From NCBI RefSeq assembly GCF_004005965.1, contig NZ_SACY01000005.1, forward strand, positions 186,001 to 250,000: 64,000 bases of DNA, written 5' to 3'. The stretch is from Sandaracinomonas limnophila (GTDB lineage: Bacteria > Bacteroidota > Bacteroidia > Cytophagales > Spirosomataceae). The notes under the pieces were generated by a model. The model made no database searches. It was not told the origin of the DNA and worked only from the letters and a program-made list of their open reading frames with translations. This document shows positions 1-8,356 of the stretch, piece by piece (within the stretch, counting starts at the first letter, position 1; the number at the start of each line of letters is the position of its first letter). A program made the translations under genes and the position numbers.

Positions 1-597
1 AGTTGGCATTGAAAATCGACGTACTATTGCATTTTTTTGCGACTGGTCTGTTAATTGTTTATTGTTCATTTCATTGACAGTCAATGCATCTAAAATCAAA
101 TTTGTTTTCAAGCGAAAATGTAAAAGGTTTTGTTCCATAAAATCTTGTAGAGCTTCAATTCTTCCGATACGTATCTCTACCAATTGAATTTGATGTAAAA
201 TTTCTGGATCTTCTATCAAACGTAATCCTCCTGCATTTTTCAACTGCTCCAATCCACTGGATGAATGTTGAAATTCAGACCTAAGAGCTAAGGTTTTGAT
301 CAAATAATAAAATTTGGGTAAATCAGTTTGAATCCCTCTTGAATACAATTCAATTAAGTCCTTTGAGATATTTTGTTTAATGGTGTTATATACAGATACC
401 CGTTGAATTTGATTTAAATCCTGTTGAATATCCAAATGAATATTCTTCAGGTATTGTATTTCCCGATGCTTTTCTATTTGATGCTCACGAATATTCTCCG
501 CAAAAAAACCTAATGTCACTGCAGCAAATAACATCAAAAACTCCGTCAAATATTCTTTGAGTTTTTTGGGAATGTGATGTGAGTGGTGGACCTCCAT
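1..597 (-). CDS. Membrane-anchored paralog 1 of 4, unknown function (3' end outside window)
   Basis: An open frame begins at an ATG at 597 and runs leftward off the window edge with no stop in 199 codons, so the C-terminus is missing. The N-terminus is His-rich (MEVHHSHHIPKK), followed by an amphipathic stretch and one hydrophobic segment near residues 18-33 (FLMLFAAVTLGFFAE), then charged helical sequence. The mid-protein motif QLKNAGGLRLIED is shared with paralogs 2 and 4. I recognise this N-terminus as typical of uncharacterised Bacteroidota proteins but know no function. Likely topology is one membrane helix with a soluble helical domain. At DNA level its first 100 bp are closest to paralog 2. 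Confidence 0.8.
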   Translation of the reverse strand, partial: MEVHHSHHIPKKLKEYLTEFLMLFAAVTLGFFAENIREHQIEKHREIQYLKNIHLDIQQDLNQIQRVSVYNTIKQNISKDLIELYSRGIQTDLPKFYYLIKTLALRSEFQHSSSGLEQLKNAGGLRLIEDPEILHQIQLVEIRIGRIEALQDFMEQNLLHFRLKTNLILDALTVNEMNNKQLTDQSQKNAIVRRFSMPT

Positions 598-600
598 TTT

Positions 601-697
601 TTTAAATTATGAGTTATGAATTATGAGTTATGAGTTATGAATTAAAGGTTGAAAATTGAAATTTGAAAATTCATAATTCATAACTCATAATTCATAA
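601..697. repeat. Tandem heptamer hairpin (TTATGAN words)
   Basis: The gap between paralogs 1 and 2 is built from TTATGAA/TTATGAG words in its left half and their reverse complement (TTCATAA/CTCATAA) in its right half. The two halves can pair across a central AT-rich loop near 645-668. The right arm begins directly at the stop codon of paralog 2. Confidence 0.75.
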
Positions 698-1444
698 TTA
701 AAAATGATATTTCTCTTTCAGCATTTCATCCAATTCAATTGCATTTTTTTGTAATTGTTTCAAGCGTTTGATTAATGATAAATTGTTGTTATGAACATAT
801 AATGCCTTAATTAAAAATTCATTCATTAAAATCTTATTATTCTGTAAAAGTTCTGGATTGCCAGTGGGTCTTAAAAACCTATCCTCAACCCCCTTTGTAC
901 TTTTTGCATTAATCATTTGGGCAAATACAACTCCATTAAAAATAGATGACATCTTTTCACGATAATTCATCAATAAATTCTCAGTTAAGGACTGTAGTTC
1001 CTCCGTATCCTCTACCATATTTTCATAGGCTTGAATCTTTTTAATTACAGAGATATCTTCTATTAAACGAAGTCCTCCCGCATTTTTTAATTGCTGAAAA
1101 CCATTTTTTGAGTGATGAAAAAATTCTCGAATCGAATTACTTCTTGCTAAAAAATAAAGGTCATTGGTTTGATTTGGATTAAAATTTGACAATAAACTAA
1201 TCAGCGTGTCTTCTCTTTTTATTTTTAAATCAAAAATCTCTTTAATGGTTCTGATGGAATTAATATCATTCAATAAATCCTCATGAACAATCTGAATAAA
1301 TTTCTCTTCTCTTTCTTTCTCAACATAATGCTCGCGCAAATTTTCTGCAAAAAAACCTAATGTCACTGCAGCAAATAACATCAAAAATTCCGTCAAATAT
1401 TCTTTGAGTTTTTTGGGAATGTGATGTGGGTGATGGACTTCCAT
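698..1444 (-). CDS. Membrane-anchored paralog 2 of 4, unknown function
   Basis: This 248-residue protein begins MEVHHPHHIPKKLKEY, has a single hydrophobic segment near residues 18-33, and then a long charged, mostly helical region. It contains QQLKNAGGLRLIED near residues 117-130, shared with paralogs 1 and 4. No catalytic motif is visible. The first 45 residues are almost identical in all four array members while the rest diverges strongly, suggesting a conserved membrane anchor or localisation module carrying a variable domain. It reads in the same direction as the other three, but repeats fill the spaces, so co-transcription is uncertain. Function is unknown. Confidence 0.85.
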   Translation of the reverse strand: MEVHHPHHIPKKLKEYLTEFLMLFAAVTLGFFAENLREHYVEKEREEKFIQIVHEDLLNDINSIRTIKEIFDLKIKREDTLISLLSNFNPNQTNDLYFLARSNSIREFFHHSKNGFQQLKNAGGLRLIEDISVIKKIQAYENMVEDTEELQSLTENLLMNYREKMSSIFNGVVFAQMINAKSTKGVEDRFLRPTGNPELLQNNKILMNEFLIKALYVHNNNLSLIKRLKQLQKNAIELDEMLKEKYHF

Positions 1445-1618
1445 TCTTAATTGTTAATTGTTAATTGTTAGGTGTTAATTAAGGGAATTGAAGAATTGAG
1501 GAATTGAGGAATTGAGGAATTGAAGAATTGAGGGATTCAAGAATTCTTATATTCTTATATTCTTATATTCTTATATTCTCATATTCTTATATTCTCATAT
1601 TCTCATATTCTCATATTC
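1445..1618. repeat. Tandem-word spacer (GAATTGAGG / ATATTCTTAT)
   Basis: A run of AATTGTTA words is followed by repeated 9-mers GAATTGAGG/GAATTGAAG and then by repeated TTCTTATAT/TTCTCATAT words up to the stop of paralog 3. The two halves are partly complementary (GAATTGAAG against CTTATATTC) and could fold on each other. No gene is visible here. Confidence 0.75.
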
Positions 1619-2401
1619 CTAAATTTCGCTATTTGGAAAATTCTTCCTTAGTAACTTTATCAATGCCTGTGATTTTATTTTATAATTGTTGTAATAACTT
1701 CTATTCGTTATGTTCATCATCCAATCATATCCTCTCAATTTATTGACAGAATTTTTTACAAAACCAGGCGTTTGATAATTAAAAAAATAATCCTTCTGAG
1801 AAATTGAACTTGGATAGGTTTTTAAAATTTGTAAAAACTTATTCCTTGGCATGCCTTTTCGGTGCGGATCTGCATAAGACATTTCTACATGATCGATGAT
1901 AAAAGGCTGGATATCGGAATAAAAAAAAGATTTTTCGCGGTCTTGTCTGAATTCAATTTTCTTTAATTCAACATTTAAATCGGATACGGCTTGTATCAAT
2001 TCATCATTTTTAAAATACCGCAAAGATCCTGAGCTGATAATTTGATTTAAATTTGTCAAACGAAACTCATGGTAACGCCAAACAAAAACTCCTTGAATAA
2101 CATGATAATATAAAACAGAATCATTCGGTGAAATCCCTTTTGTATCCATGATATCAATTGCCTGATTGATGGATTCCATATCTTCCTTTCGAATTTGTTG
2201 AAAAGCATGAAAATCTGTTGAATCTTGAACCAAATCCTTTAACAAAGCTTGCGCCAATTCCTCTGCCCGATGCCCCTCCACATAATGTTCTCTTTGATTT
2301 TCGGCTAAAAATCCAAGGGTTACTGCTGCGAACAACATTAAAAATTCAGTTAAGTATTCTTTAAATTTCTTGGGGATATGATGTGGGTGGTGGACTTCCA
2401 T
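1619..2401 (-). CDS. Membrane-anchored paralog 3 of 4, unknown function
   Basis: This 260-residue protein has the shared MEVHHPHHIPKKFKEY start and one hydrophobic segment near residues 18-33, followed by a charged helical domain. It is the most divergent of the four: the QLKNAGGLR motif is reduced to LNQIISSGSLRYFKNDE near residues 118-135. The last codons lie next to the TTCTCATAT repeat. Its 5' DNA is closest to paralog 4. It may be a paralog that has taken on another role, or one drifting under weak constraint. No function can be assigned. Confidence 0.85.
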   Translation of the reverse strand: MEVHHPHHIPKKFKEYLTEFLMLFAAVTLGFLAENQREHYVEGHRAEELAQALLKDLVQDSTDFHAFQQIRKEDMESINQAIDIMDTKGISPNDSVLYYHVIQGVFVWRYHEFRLTNLNQIISSGSLRYFKNDELIQAVSDLNVELKKIEFRQDREKSFFYSDIQPFIIDHVEMSYADPHRKGMPRNKFLQILKTYPSSISQKDYFFNYQTPGFVKNSVNKLRGYDWMMNITNRSYYNNYKIKSQALIKLLRKNFPNSEI

Positions 2402-2554
2402 TCTTAATTGTTAATTGTTAGTTGTTAATTATGGGAATTGAAGAATTGAAGAATTGAGGAATTCAAGAATTAAAATATACTTCAAGAATTCTTATATTCC
2501 TATATCCTCATATTCCTATATTCTCATATTCCTATATTCTCATATTCTTATATT
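2402..2554. repeat. Tandem-word spacer between paralogs 3 and 4
   Basis: Same construction as 1445-1618: AATTGTTA words, then GAATTGAAG words, then ATTCCTATATTC/ATTCTCATATTC words ending at the stop of paralog 4. No coding signal. Confidence 0.75.
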
Positions 2555-3310
2555 CTAAATATCATAATTCTTTACGTTTTTATTTTCAATCAATTCAATC
2601 AACTGTTCACCTTCTTTGCGTAGTTTTTCTTCAAAAAACATGACCACATAATTCGATTTATCCATCCCGAAAAAATGGGTCATCATTTCATTCAGAAGAG
2701 TCGGATCATTACTGACAAATGTTGGATTCCCTTGTGGTATGAGTGAACTATTATAATTACTAACCTTAGCACCTGAATACCTGATTAAAACACGTGCATC
2801 TAATACTTTAGCATTAGAAAGTTTATAATTTTCGAAATACCACATTTCACCTTCTTGGAATTTTTCCAAGGCTGCAATAGAATTTTCGTAGTGTTGAATA
2901 GCTTTTATGATTTCTCGATTGCGAATCATCCGTAAACCACCCGCATTTTTTAATTGCTGAAATCCAGCGTCTGTCCTTTCAAACAAATACCTTACATGTA
3001 ACCTGCGAGCATTATAATAAAATGGACCCGAATCTTTTTTAAAAGATTCATCCATATAGATTTTTGTCAGTTGATTACAAATATCTGCGCGAACTTTTCG
3101 ATTGTACATATTCGAATCAATCATTTGAATATCCATTTTGATATCTTGAACAATTAATTCCAAATATTCTTGTTCTCGCACTCCTTCTATGTAATGTTCG
3201 CGAAGATTCTCCGCAAAAAATCCAAGTGTAACCGCTGCAAACAACATTAAAAATTCAGTTAGGTATTCTTTAAATTTCTTGGGAATATGATGTGGGTGAT
3301 GGACTTCCAT
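2555..3310 (-). CDS. Membrane-anchored paralog 4 of 4, unknown function
   Basis: This 251-residue protein shares the MEVHHPHHIPKKFKEY N-terminus and a single membrane segment near residues 18-33 with its three neighbours. The mid-region carries QQLKNAGGLRMIRNRE near residues 117-132, aligned with paralogs 1 and 2. The remainder is charged and helical with no recognisable catalytic motif. As the first gene of the array in its transcription direction, it would carry any common promoter, though none is evident in the repeat upstream. Function is unknown. Confidence 0.85.
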   Translation of the reverse strand: MEVHHPHHIPKKFKEYLTEFLMLFAAVTLGFFAENLREHYIEGVREQEYLELIVQDIKMDIQMIDSNMYNRKVRADICNQLTKIYMDESFKKDSGPFYYNARRLHVRYLFERTDAGFQQLKNAGGLRMIRNREIIKAIQHYENSIAALEKFQEGEMWYFENYKLSNAKVLDARVLIRYSGAKVSNYNSSLIPQGNPTFVSNDPTLLNEMMTHFFGMDKSNYVVMFFEEKLRKEGEQLIELIENKNVKNYDI

Positions 3311-3476
3311 TCTTAATTGTTAGTTGTTAATTGTTAATTGTTAATTATGGGAATTGAAGAATTGAAGAATTGAAGAATTGAGGAATTAAAGAATTAAAAT
3401 ATACTTCAACAATTCCTATATTCTTATATTCTTATATTCCTATATTCCTATATTCCTATATTCCTATATTCTTAAA
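3311..3476. repeat. Tandem-word spacer upstream of the paralog array
   Basis: AATTGTTA words, then GAATTGAAG words, then ATTCCTATATTCTTAT words. This is the fourth copy of the same spacer architecture. The rest of the gap, 3477-3569, is plain AT-rich DNA in which I see nothing. Confidence 0.75.
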
Positions 3477-3569
3477 TAATCAAATATAAAAAAGAGTATT
3501 CCCACTACTAAAAATGAACCTTGAGATTTTGTCCATTTTTAAATACATTTTGTCCAAAAAATCCTAAAA

Positions 3570-3650
3570 CTACTTTTTGTTGTTACGAATATATCTTCGA
3601 ATGATGATGACAACAACAGCTAGAATTCCGAATAAAATAGGTAGTGACAT
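3570..3650 (-). CDS. Possible 26-residue single-pass membrane peptide
   Basis: An ATG at 3650 opens a 26-codon frame ending in TAG at 3570-3572, starting 10 bp after the AraC-type regulator's stop on the same strand. The peptide is MSLPILFGILAVVVIIIRRY followed by IRNNKK: a compact hydrophobic helix followed by a basic tail, the usual form of small bacterial membrane peptides with the C-terminus in the cytoplasm. No family is recognised and there is no clear ribosome-binding site, which is not decisive in this phylum. A chance reading frame is possible at this length. Confidence 0.35.
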   Translation of the reverse strand: MSLPILFGILAVVVIIIRRYIRNNKK

Positions 3651-3660
3651 GGTGTTCGAT

Positions 3661-4827
3661 TTAGGTGTTTGAACTTTCTTTAAAATAAAAGCTTGGGTTT
3701 ACTCCCACATATTTTTTAAAGGCAGCGTAAAATGTAGACCTGTTTTTAAATCCACTTGAGTACATGTAAGATTCCAAGGTATATTGTTTGTAATCGTCCA
3801 TATTACTCAAAAAATAATGAATTTTGAGCCGATTGATAAATTCTACAAATGATATACCGTACAATTTTTTAATTTCTTTAGATAACTTTTGTTCGTGTAT
3901 GGATAATAAGTTAGCACATTTTTGAAGATCAAAATCACTATCCAAAAAACACTTCGTCTCTTTCACGGTAGCATCTAATTTAATGGCTTGGGCATCTTCT
4001 GAAAATTCATTTAACAAGATAGGTAAAAAAGATTCAATACTAGGCAATTTAAATTCTTTATTGAGGTTCTGAGGAATGATACAACCATCCATGTTTTCCT
4101 GAATATCTGGAGTTGCCACAAAAAAGGAATACACGCAAATGGACAAAATACATTTCAACAATTGCGAAGGGTCATCCAATTTAGCATAGAAATTCAAATT
4201 CAAAAATTGAATCAATTGCAAAATGTAGAAAATAAAAAACCAGAAACACAATACCTTTAACCACTTTAAAGTATTCTTATTTAAATATTTAAAACTTTCA
4301 CCGTATTCTTTTTGCTTTTGCAAAATGTAGTAAAATAAATAAGCAACATAAGCCAAACAGATAATGATGGAAGTAGGCTGCAATGTTTTGGCTGGGAAAA
4401 AACCCACATTTCTAACTAATAAATGAGTAGAATTTTTATAGAATCCATTCAAAATATTAATTTTTTCTTGGTCGGGCAACATCAGATCTGGCATAATAGC
4501 CATAAGAACGAGTAAAGGAAAAACCAAATGCAGCGCATGAATTGGTTTTAGTTTTTTAGTTGGATTCAACATTTTCCACACATAAAAATAAAAAGCTGCG
4601 GGGAATAAGGCTCGAAAGAAATTGGGAGAACGATAAAGAAAGAGCATGTGCAAAATGTGACGTGAAGTCAGGCCATACACATAGAATTCCAAATAAACGA
4701 TGGAAAAGACAATCGTAATTAACAAGAAAAGCGTAAATGAAAGCTTAAAACGAGTTAAAATGTATCCTATAAATAAAAGTCCGGTTGCACTTGTGAGGAA
4801 GGACATATAAGGTACAAAATCTGACAT
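3661..4827 (-). CDS. AraC-family regulator with a multi-pass membrane sensor domain
   Basis: The 388-residue protein has about six to seven hydrophobic segments in residues 1-250, then a cytoplasmic linker and a C-terminal AraC-type double helix-turn-helix (about residues 285-385, with the signature region GFKNRSTFYAAFKKYVGVNPS). Membrane-embedded AraC regulators of this form are common in Bacteroidota and are presumed to sense a membrane or extracellular signal; the ligand is unknown. It is divergent from the secreted protein at 4962, which is the most obvious candidate target. The start MSDFVPYMSF places the first membrane helix directly at the N-terminus. Confidence 0.85.
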   Translation of the reverse strand: MSDFVPYMSFLTSATGLLFIGYILTRFKLSFTLFLLITIVFSIVYLEFYVYGLTSRHILHMLFLYRSPNFFRALFPAAFYFYVWKMLNPTKKLKPIHALHLVFPLLVLMAIMPDLMLPDQEKINILNGFYKNSTHLLVRNVGFFPAKTLQPTSIIICLAYVAYLFYYILQKQKEYGESFKYLNKNTLKWLKVLCFWFFIFYILQLIQFLNLNFYAKLDDPSQLLKCILSICVYSFFVATPDIQENMDGCIIPQNLNKEFKLPSIESFLPILLNEFSEDAQAIKLDATVKETKCFLDSDFDLQKCANLLSIHEQKLSKEIKKLYGISFVEFINRLKIHYFLSNMDDYKQYTLESYMYSSGFKNRSTFYAAFKKYVGVNPSFYFKESSNT

Positions 4828-4961
4828 AATTTAGAGTAGTAAGTAAATGCAATTGAATATTAGACAAAATTTATAAAAAAATGGACAAAAACAACACCTT
4901 TTAAAATATGTTTTTATTAAAAAATAGAAAAAATTGCAATCGAAACAATTAAAAAAAACTT

Positions 4962-5681
4962 ATGAAAAAAATAATCGCAACATTTGTATTAAGTCTGTTT
5001 GTAATAACAGCATTTTCACAGTCAGCTACTTTTAATTTTCAATATTATAAAGTAAAGCCTGGTCATAGAAAGGCATTCAATGATGCTATGAAGTCCCACA
5101 CGGCAAAATTCAGGAAGGCTGGAACTCCGCAGGCATGGGCACTTTACAATGTAGTGGGTGGTTCTCATCACAACGAAGTAATGGCCTTGTACAATTTAGG
5201 TATTTCTTGGGCTCAACGAGATGAATTAACTGGAGGTACAGAAGAGGCCATGCAGGATTTTTATTTAAATGTTTCTCCACATACAGAGGGAGTAACAGCA
5301 GGAGAAATCATAACTTATCGCCCAGAATACAGCAATGCTTCTGTGAGCGACAGGAGTGCTAAAATCCGAACAAATATGATCACTTTGAAATATCCAGTAG
5401 CCACTGAATTTTGGGATGTTGTCAAAAAATTAACTAAAGCTTGGGATAAATTAGGTGCCAAAATTGCCACTTATTCTACTTCCGGCAAACCAAGAATAAT
5501 TTTCACTCGTCGATTCCCAAATGGCTGGAAAGAATTGGATACGGAAGGTAAAATCAAAGATGCCTATGATGAGATTTATGGCAAAGGTGCTCATGAAAAA
5601 GACATGGCTATCATGCGAAATCACATCATTGAAAATGAAATCATGTATATGACTATGCAACCCGATTTGAGTTCGAAATAA
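4962..5681 (+). CDS. Secreted protein of unknown function
   Basis: The 239-residue product begins with a clear Sec signal peptide (MKKIIATFVLSLFVITAFSQ). The mature part is soluble and rich in aromatic and His residues, with FNFQYYKVKPGHRKAFNDAM at its start. This resembles the beta-strand/helix opening of dimeric alpha-beta barrel (ABM-like) proteins and a similar segment may recur after residue 125 (NMITLKYPVATEFWDVVKKL), suggesting two barrel halves; this is an inference from pattern only. It stands alone between a divergent AraC regulator and its own terminator, so it is probably monocistronic and may be controlled by that regulator. Confidence 0.75.
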   Translation: MKKIIATFVLSLFVITAFSQSATFNFQYYKVKPGHRKAFNDAMKSHTAKFRKAGTPQAWALYNVVGGSHHNEVMALYNLGISWAQRDELTGGTEEAMQDFYLNVSPHTEGVTAGEIITYRPEYSNASVSDRSAKIRTNMITLKYPVATEFWDVVKKLTKAWDKLGAKIATYSTSGKPRIIFTRRFPNGWKELDTEGKIKDAYDEIYGKGAHEKDMAIMRNHIIENEIMYMTMQPDLSSK

Positions 5682-5698
5682 ATATATCTACAATCCTA

Positions 5699-5734
5699 AA
5701 AACCCTCTAATATTCATTTTAGAGGGTTTTTTTG
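5699..5734 (+). terminator. Rho-independent terminator after the secreted protein
   Basis: AACCCTCTAA and TTAGAGGGTT form a perfect stem around a short loop and are followed by a run of T residues. It lies 18 bp after the stop codon at 5681. Confidence 0.85.
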
Positions 5735-5791
5735 TTGTATTAGGAATTAGGGAAAGAACAATCTATTTTTATCCTGTAATTTTCTAATAAT

Positions 5792-7222
5792 ATGATTCTT
5801 TTGAAAAAGAAATTCTTACTAAAATGTTTTAAAACATTATTCCTATTGCTTGGCTTTTTAATTTTTTCATTTGATAGTACCGCCCAACGACCTAACATTG
5901 TTTTAATTTTAGCAGATGATTTAGGATACGGTGATTTGGGAGTTTTTGGAAATCAAATCATCAAAACCCCTCATTTAGATAAAATGGCTTCTGAGGGCAT
6001 GAAACTTAACCAATTTTATGCGGGAAGTACCGTCTGCACCCCATCTAGGAATGCATTGATGACTGGTCAGCATGGAGGACATATTTACCTCAGAGGAAAT
6101 TCTGAGAATGCACTTCGAACACAAGACAGTACCTTCGCTGAAAAATTAAGAGCTAATGGCTATCAAACTGCCTTATTTGGCAAATGGGGCATTGGCGACA
6201 TCAACACTGAAGGCGAGCCCTATAAAAAAGGATGGGATACCTTTTATGGATTACTTCATAATGTGGAAGCACATTTTCAATTTCCAAATATTGCCTGGAA
6301 ATCTACTCCCAACTCTCCCCAATTGCAACGAGTTTTAGCTCAAGGTAAAGAAGGCTTTGGTTGTAATTTTATCATGGACAGGGCCATGGAATGGTTGGAA
6401 AATCAAGGAAACAAGGATCCATTTTTTGCCTTTATCTCTTTACCCATTCCGCATGCAGAGTTAATGCCGCCCAATAGCGCATTAAGTACCTACACGAAGC
6501 CCAATGGTGAAAGTATTTTCGAGGAAAAACCGTATAAAGGTAGCCATTATGGCTCTCAGTCAATGCCAAAAGCTGCTTATGCGGCATTGGTAAGCCAATT
6601 GGATACCTACGTAGGACGAGTATTAACTTTTCTAAAGGAAAAAGGATTAGATAAAAACACCTTAGTCATTTTTACCTCAGATAATGGTACACATATAGAG
6701 GGAGGTAGAACAGCTGCCGATGTAGCATGGATGCAAAGTTCAGGAAAATTAAAAGGTAATAAACGTGATTTGTTTGAAGGAGGAATTCGAGTTCCTACCA
6801 TTTTATGGGGAAATGGAGTGAGTCGCAACTCAGTTAATCCGACCATCGGTGCATTTTATGATTTATATCCAACCTTTTTGGAATTGGCAAAAATAAAATC
6901 AACTAGTAAGAAAGATGGCATTTCTCAAGTACCTTTTTGGTTTAATCAGCAAATGGCCCCTGAAAGACCCATGTATTGGGAATTTCATGAGAGTGGATTT
7001 TCCCAGGCAGTCCGTTGGGGAAAATGGAAATACATAATGCAGAAAGACAATTTGGGCAAGGAAGTAGAATATTTATTTAATTTGGAAGCAGATCTAGGCG
7101 AGACTCAAAATTTATCTACAAAAGAAGCAAGCAAATTAGTTCAGATGAGAAATCAAGCAAAATCGATGCACCAAAAGTCCTTGATAGATGATTTTAAGCT
7201 AAAAGAGGAAAAAGGGAAATAG
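5792..7222 (+). CDS. Secreted Cys-type sulfatase
   Basis: This 476-residue alkaline-phosphatase-superfamily hydrolase has a signal peptide (about residues 1-31), the metal-binding ADDLGYGDLG at 41-50, and the sulfatase signature CTPSR with Cys82, which must be converted to formylglycine. FGKWGIG, SDNGTH and a C-terminal GKWKYI further fit the family. It would hydrolyse sulfate esters, probably of a sulfated glycan, in the periplasm or at the cell surface; substrate is not readable. The activating enzyme is in the same window (22878). It is not next to the SusC/SusD pair, so membership in a glycan locus is not shown. Confidence 0.9.
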   Translation: MILLKKKFLLKCFKTLFLLLGFLIFSFDSTAQRPNIVLILADDLGYGDLGVFGNQIIKTPHLDKMASEGMKLNQFYAGSTVCTPSRNALMTGQHGGHIYLRGNSENALRTQDSTFAEKLRANGYQTALFGKWGIGDINTEGEPYKKGWDTFYGLLHNVEAHFQFPNIAWKSTPNSPQLQRVLAQGKEGFGCNFIMDRAMEWLENQGNKDPFFAFISLPIPHAELMPPNSALSTYTKPNGESIFEEKPYKGSHYGSQSMPKAAYAALVSQLDTYVGRVLTFLKEKGLDKNTLVIFTSDNGTHIEGGRTAADVAWMQSSGKLKGNKRDLFEGGIRVPTILWGNGVSRNSVNPTIGAFYDLYPTFLELAKIKSTSKKDGISQVPFWFNQQMAPERPMYWEFHESGFSQAVRWGKWKYIMQKDNLGKEVEYLFNLEADLGETQNLSTKEASKLVQMRNQAKSMHQKSLIDDFKLKEEKGK

Positions 7223-7264
7223 GAAAATTTGTTACTAATTTGGTTACTGCAAAATGAATTGCAA

Positions 7265-7299
7265 TAAAAAACCCCTCTAGGATTAACTAGAAGGGCTTT
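7265..7299 (-). terminator. Terminator downstream of tRNA-Arg
   Basis: Read on the minus strand, CCCTTCTAG and CTAGAGGGG pair around TTAATC and are followed by TTTTTT, 15 bp beyond the tRNA 3' end. It can also act in the other direction for the sulfatase gene, but the T-run is better on the minus side. Confidence 0.75.
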
Positions 7300-7313
7300 A
7301 TTCAATTTGAGTG

Positions 7314-7387
7314 TGGTCGCGTAGGGATTCGAACCCCAAACCTTCTCATCCGTAGTGAGATGCTCTATCCAGTTGAGCTACGCAACC
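7314..7387 (-). tRNA. tRNA-Arg (anticodon ACG)
   Basis: The 74-base minus-strand sequence folds into a complete cloverleaf: acceptor GGTTGCG/CGCGACC, D-stem GCTC/GAGC, anticodon stem TCTCA/TGAGA with loop CTACGGA, and T-arm loop TTCGAAT. The anticodon is ACG, reading CGU-type arginine codons after deamination to inosine. CCA is not encoded. Confidence 0.95.
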
Positions 7388-7407
7388 ATTTTCCCGTGTT
7401 GGGACTG

Positions 7408-7415
7408 CAAAGGTA
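7408..7415 (-). promoter_or_regulatory. Promoter -7 element for tRNA-Arg
   Basis: On the minus strand TACCTTTG matches the Bacteroidota -7 consensus TAnnTTTG exactly, 20 bp before the tRNA 5' end. The -33 position falls in the GTGAAAA repeat and shows no TTG. Confidence 0.6.
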
Positions 7416-7416
7416 G

Positions 7417-7552
7417 GAAAAAAAGTGAAAAGTGAAAAGTGGAAAGTGAAAAAAAATAATTGTTAATTGTTAATTGTTTTTTTATTCTCTAATTCTCGGA
7501 TTCACCGAATCTAGGATTCCCAAATTCATAATTAACAATTAACAATTTACAA
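7417..7552. repeat. GTGAAAA array and AATTGTTA inverted tandem repeat
   Basis: After AGTGAAA words (about 7423-7450) come three TAATTGTTA words near 7457-7478 and, at 7528-7560, four copies of their reverse complement (TTAACAATTAACAATT). The two blocks can pair around an 50-base loop. The last words supply the C-terminal Asn-Cys and stop codon of the enoyl-CoA hydratase gene. Confidence 0.75.
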
Positions 7553-8308
7553 TTAACAATTAAAAAAAGGTTTCCTCTTCTCCAAAAACGCCTGAACCCC
7601 TTCGACAAAATCTTTCGAAAATCCAGCTTGACTTTGCGCTTCGGCCTCAGAGTTTAAAGTCTCCTCCAATGTTTGCAAATGCGCTTTTTGAAGTCCTTTT
7701 TTGATTAATCCAAGAGCTAAACTGGGTTTCTCCGACCACTCTTTACCAATTTCTAGCAAGCGATTCTCCCAATTTTCATCAGATATGACCTCTGAAACAA
7801 TCCCTAATTCTTTAGCTTCACTCGCCGAAACTTTTCTACCTGTACTTGCTAATTCGAAAGCTTTGTGATATCCCAAACTTTGAACCAAAAACGACATACT
7901 ACCCGCATCAGGCACCAATCCGATTTGAATAAATAACTCCGAAAAATAAGCAGAATCTTTTGCCACCAAATAATCACAAGCCAAAGCTAAACTGCATCCT
8001 GCACCGGCTGCGGGACCGTTTATCGCCCCAATTACCGGAATTGGCAAATTCCGTAAGGCCATCACCATAGGGTTATACGTTGCACGCAGAACCTTACCCA
8101 AATCAGGTTCCGAAATTCCAGATTTTAAATCAGCTCCCGAACAAAATGCATTCCCCTCTCCCGTTATGATTAAAGCCCGAACTTTATCATCGGCTTGTGC
8201 CTTTTCGGCTACTTCTCTTATTTGATAAATCAAGTGCGCATCCAAGGCATTATACACCTCCGGACGGTTTAGTTTGAAGATCCAGAAATGAGTATGAGTA
8301 TGAAGCAT
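7553..8308 (-). CDS. Enoyl-CoA hydratase/isomerase family protein
   Basis: The 251-residue crotonase-fold protein has LNRPEVYNALD near residue 14, the oxyanion-hole segments GEGNAFCSGADLKSG (50-64) and GPAAGAGCSLALACDYLVA (96-115), and ELFIQIGLVPDAGS around residue 125. The family hydrates or isomerises enoyl-CoA thioesters in fatty-acid, amino-acid or phenylacetate degradation; the sequence most resembles PaaG/PaaB-type members, but no pathway neighbours are present. The stop codon lies within a TAATTGTTA repeat and the start directly abuts a TTATGGG array, leaving no room for an ordinary promoter close to the ATG. Confidence 0.85.
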   Translation of the reverse strand: MLHTHTHFWIFKLNRPEVYNALDAHLIYQIREVAEKAQADDKVRALIITGEGNAFCSGADLKSGISEPDLGKVLRATYNPMVMALRNLPIPVIGAINGPAAGAGCSLALACDYLVAKDSAYFSELFIQIGLVPDAGSMSFLVQSLGYHKAFELASTGRKVSASEAKELGIVSEVISDENWENRLLEIGKEWSEKPSLALGLIKKGLQKAHLQTLEETLNSEAEAQSQAGFSKDFVEGVQAFLEKRKPFFNC

Positions 8309-8311
8309 TTT

Positions 8312-8356
8312 AGGGTTATGGGTTATGGGTTATGGGTTATGGGTTATGGGTTATAT
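8312..8356. repeat. TTATGGG heptamer array
   Basis: Five to six head-to-tail copies of GGTTATG between the enoyl-CoA hydratase start and the palindrome at the end of rpoN. The same word fills gaps at 20417-20466 and, in reverse complement, at 13796-13835. Confidence 0.85.

Noticed and set aside
1528-1746. Plus-strand open frame translating to ILIFLYSYILIFSYSY repeats
   Set aside because: It is the translated TTCTTATAT spacer running into the reverse of paralog 3; no start context or homology.
8312-8356. Telomere-like TTATGGG repeat suggesting a chromosome or contig end
   Set aside because: Genes continue on both sides and the same word occurs in several internal gaps; it is an intergenic array.
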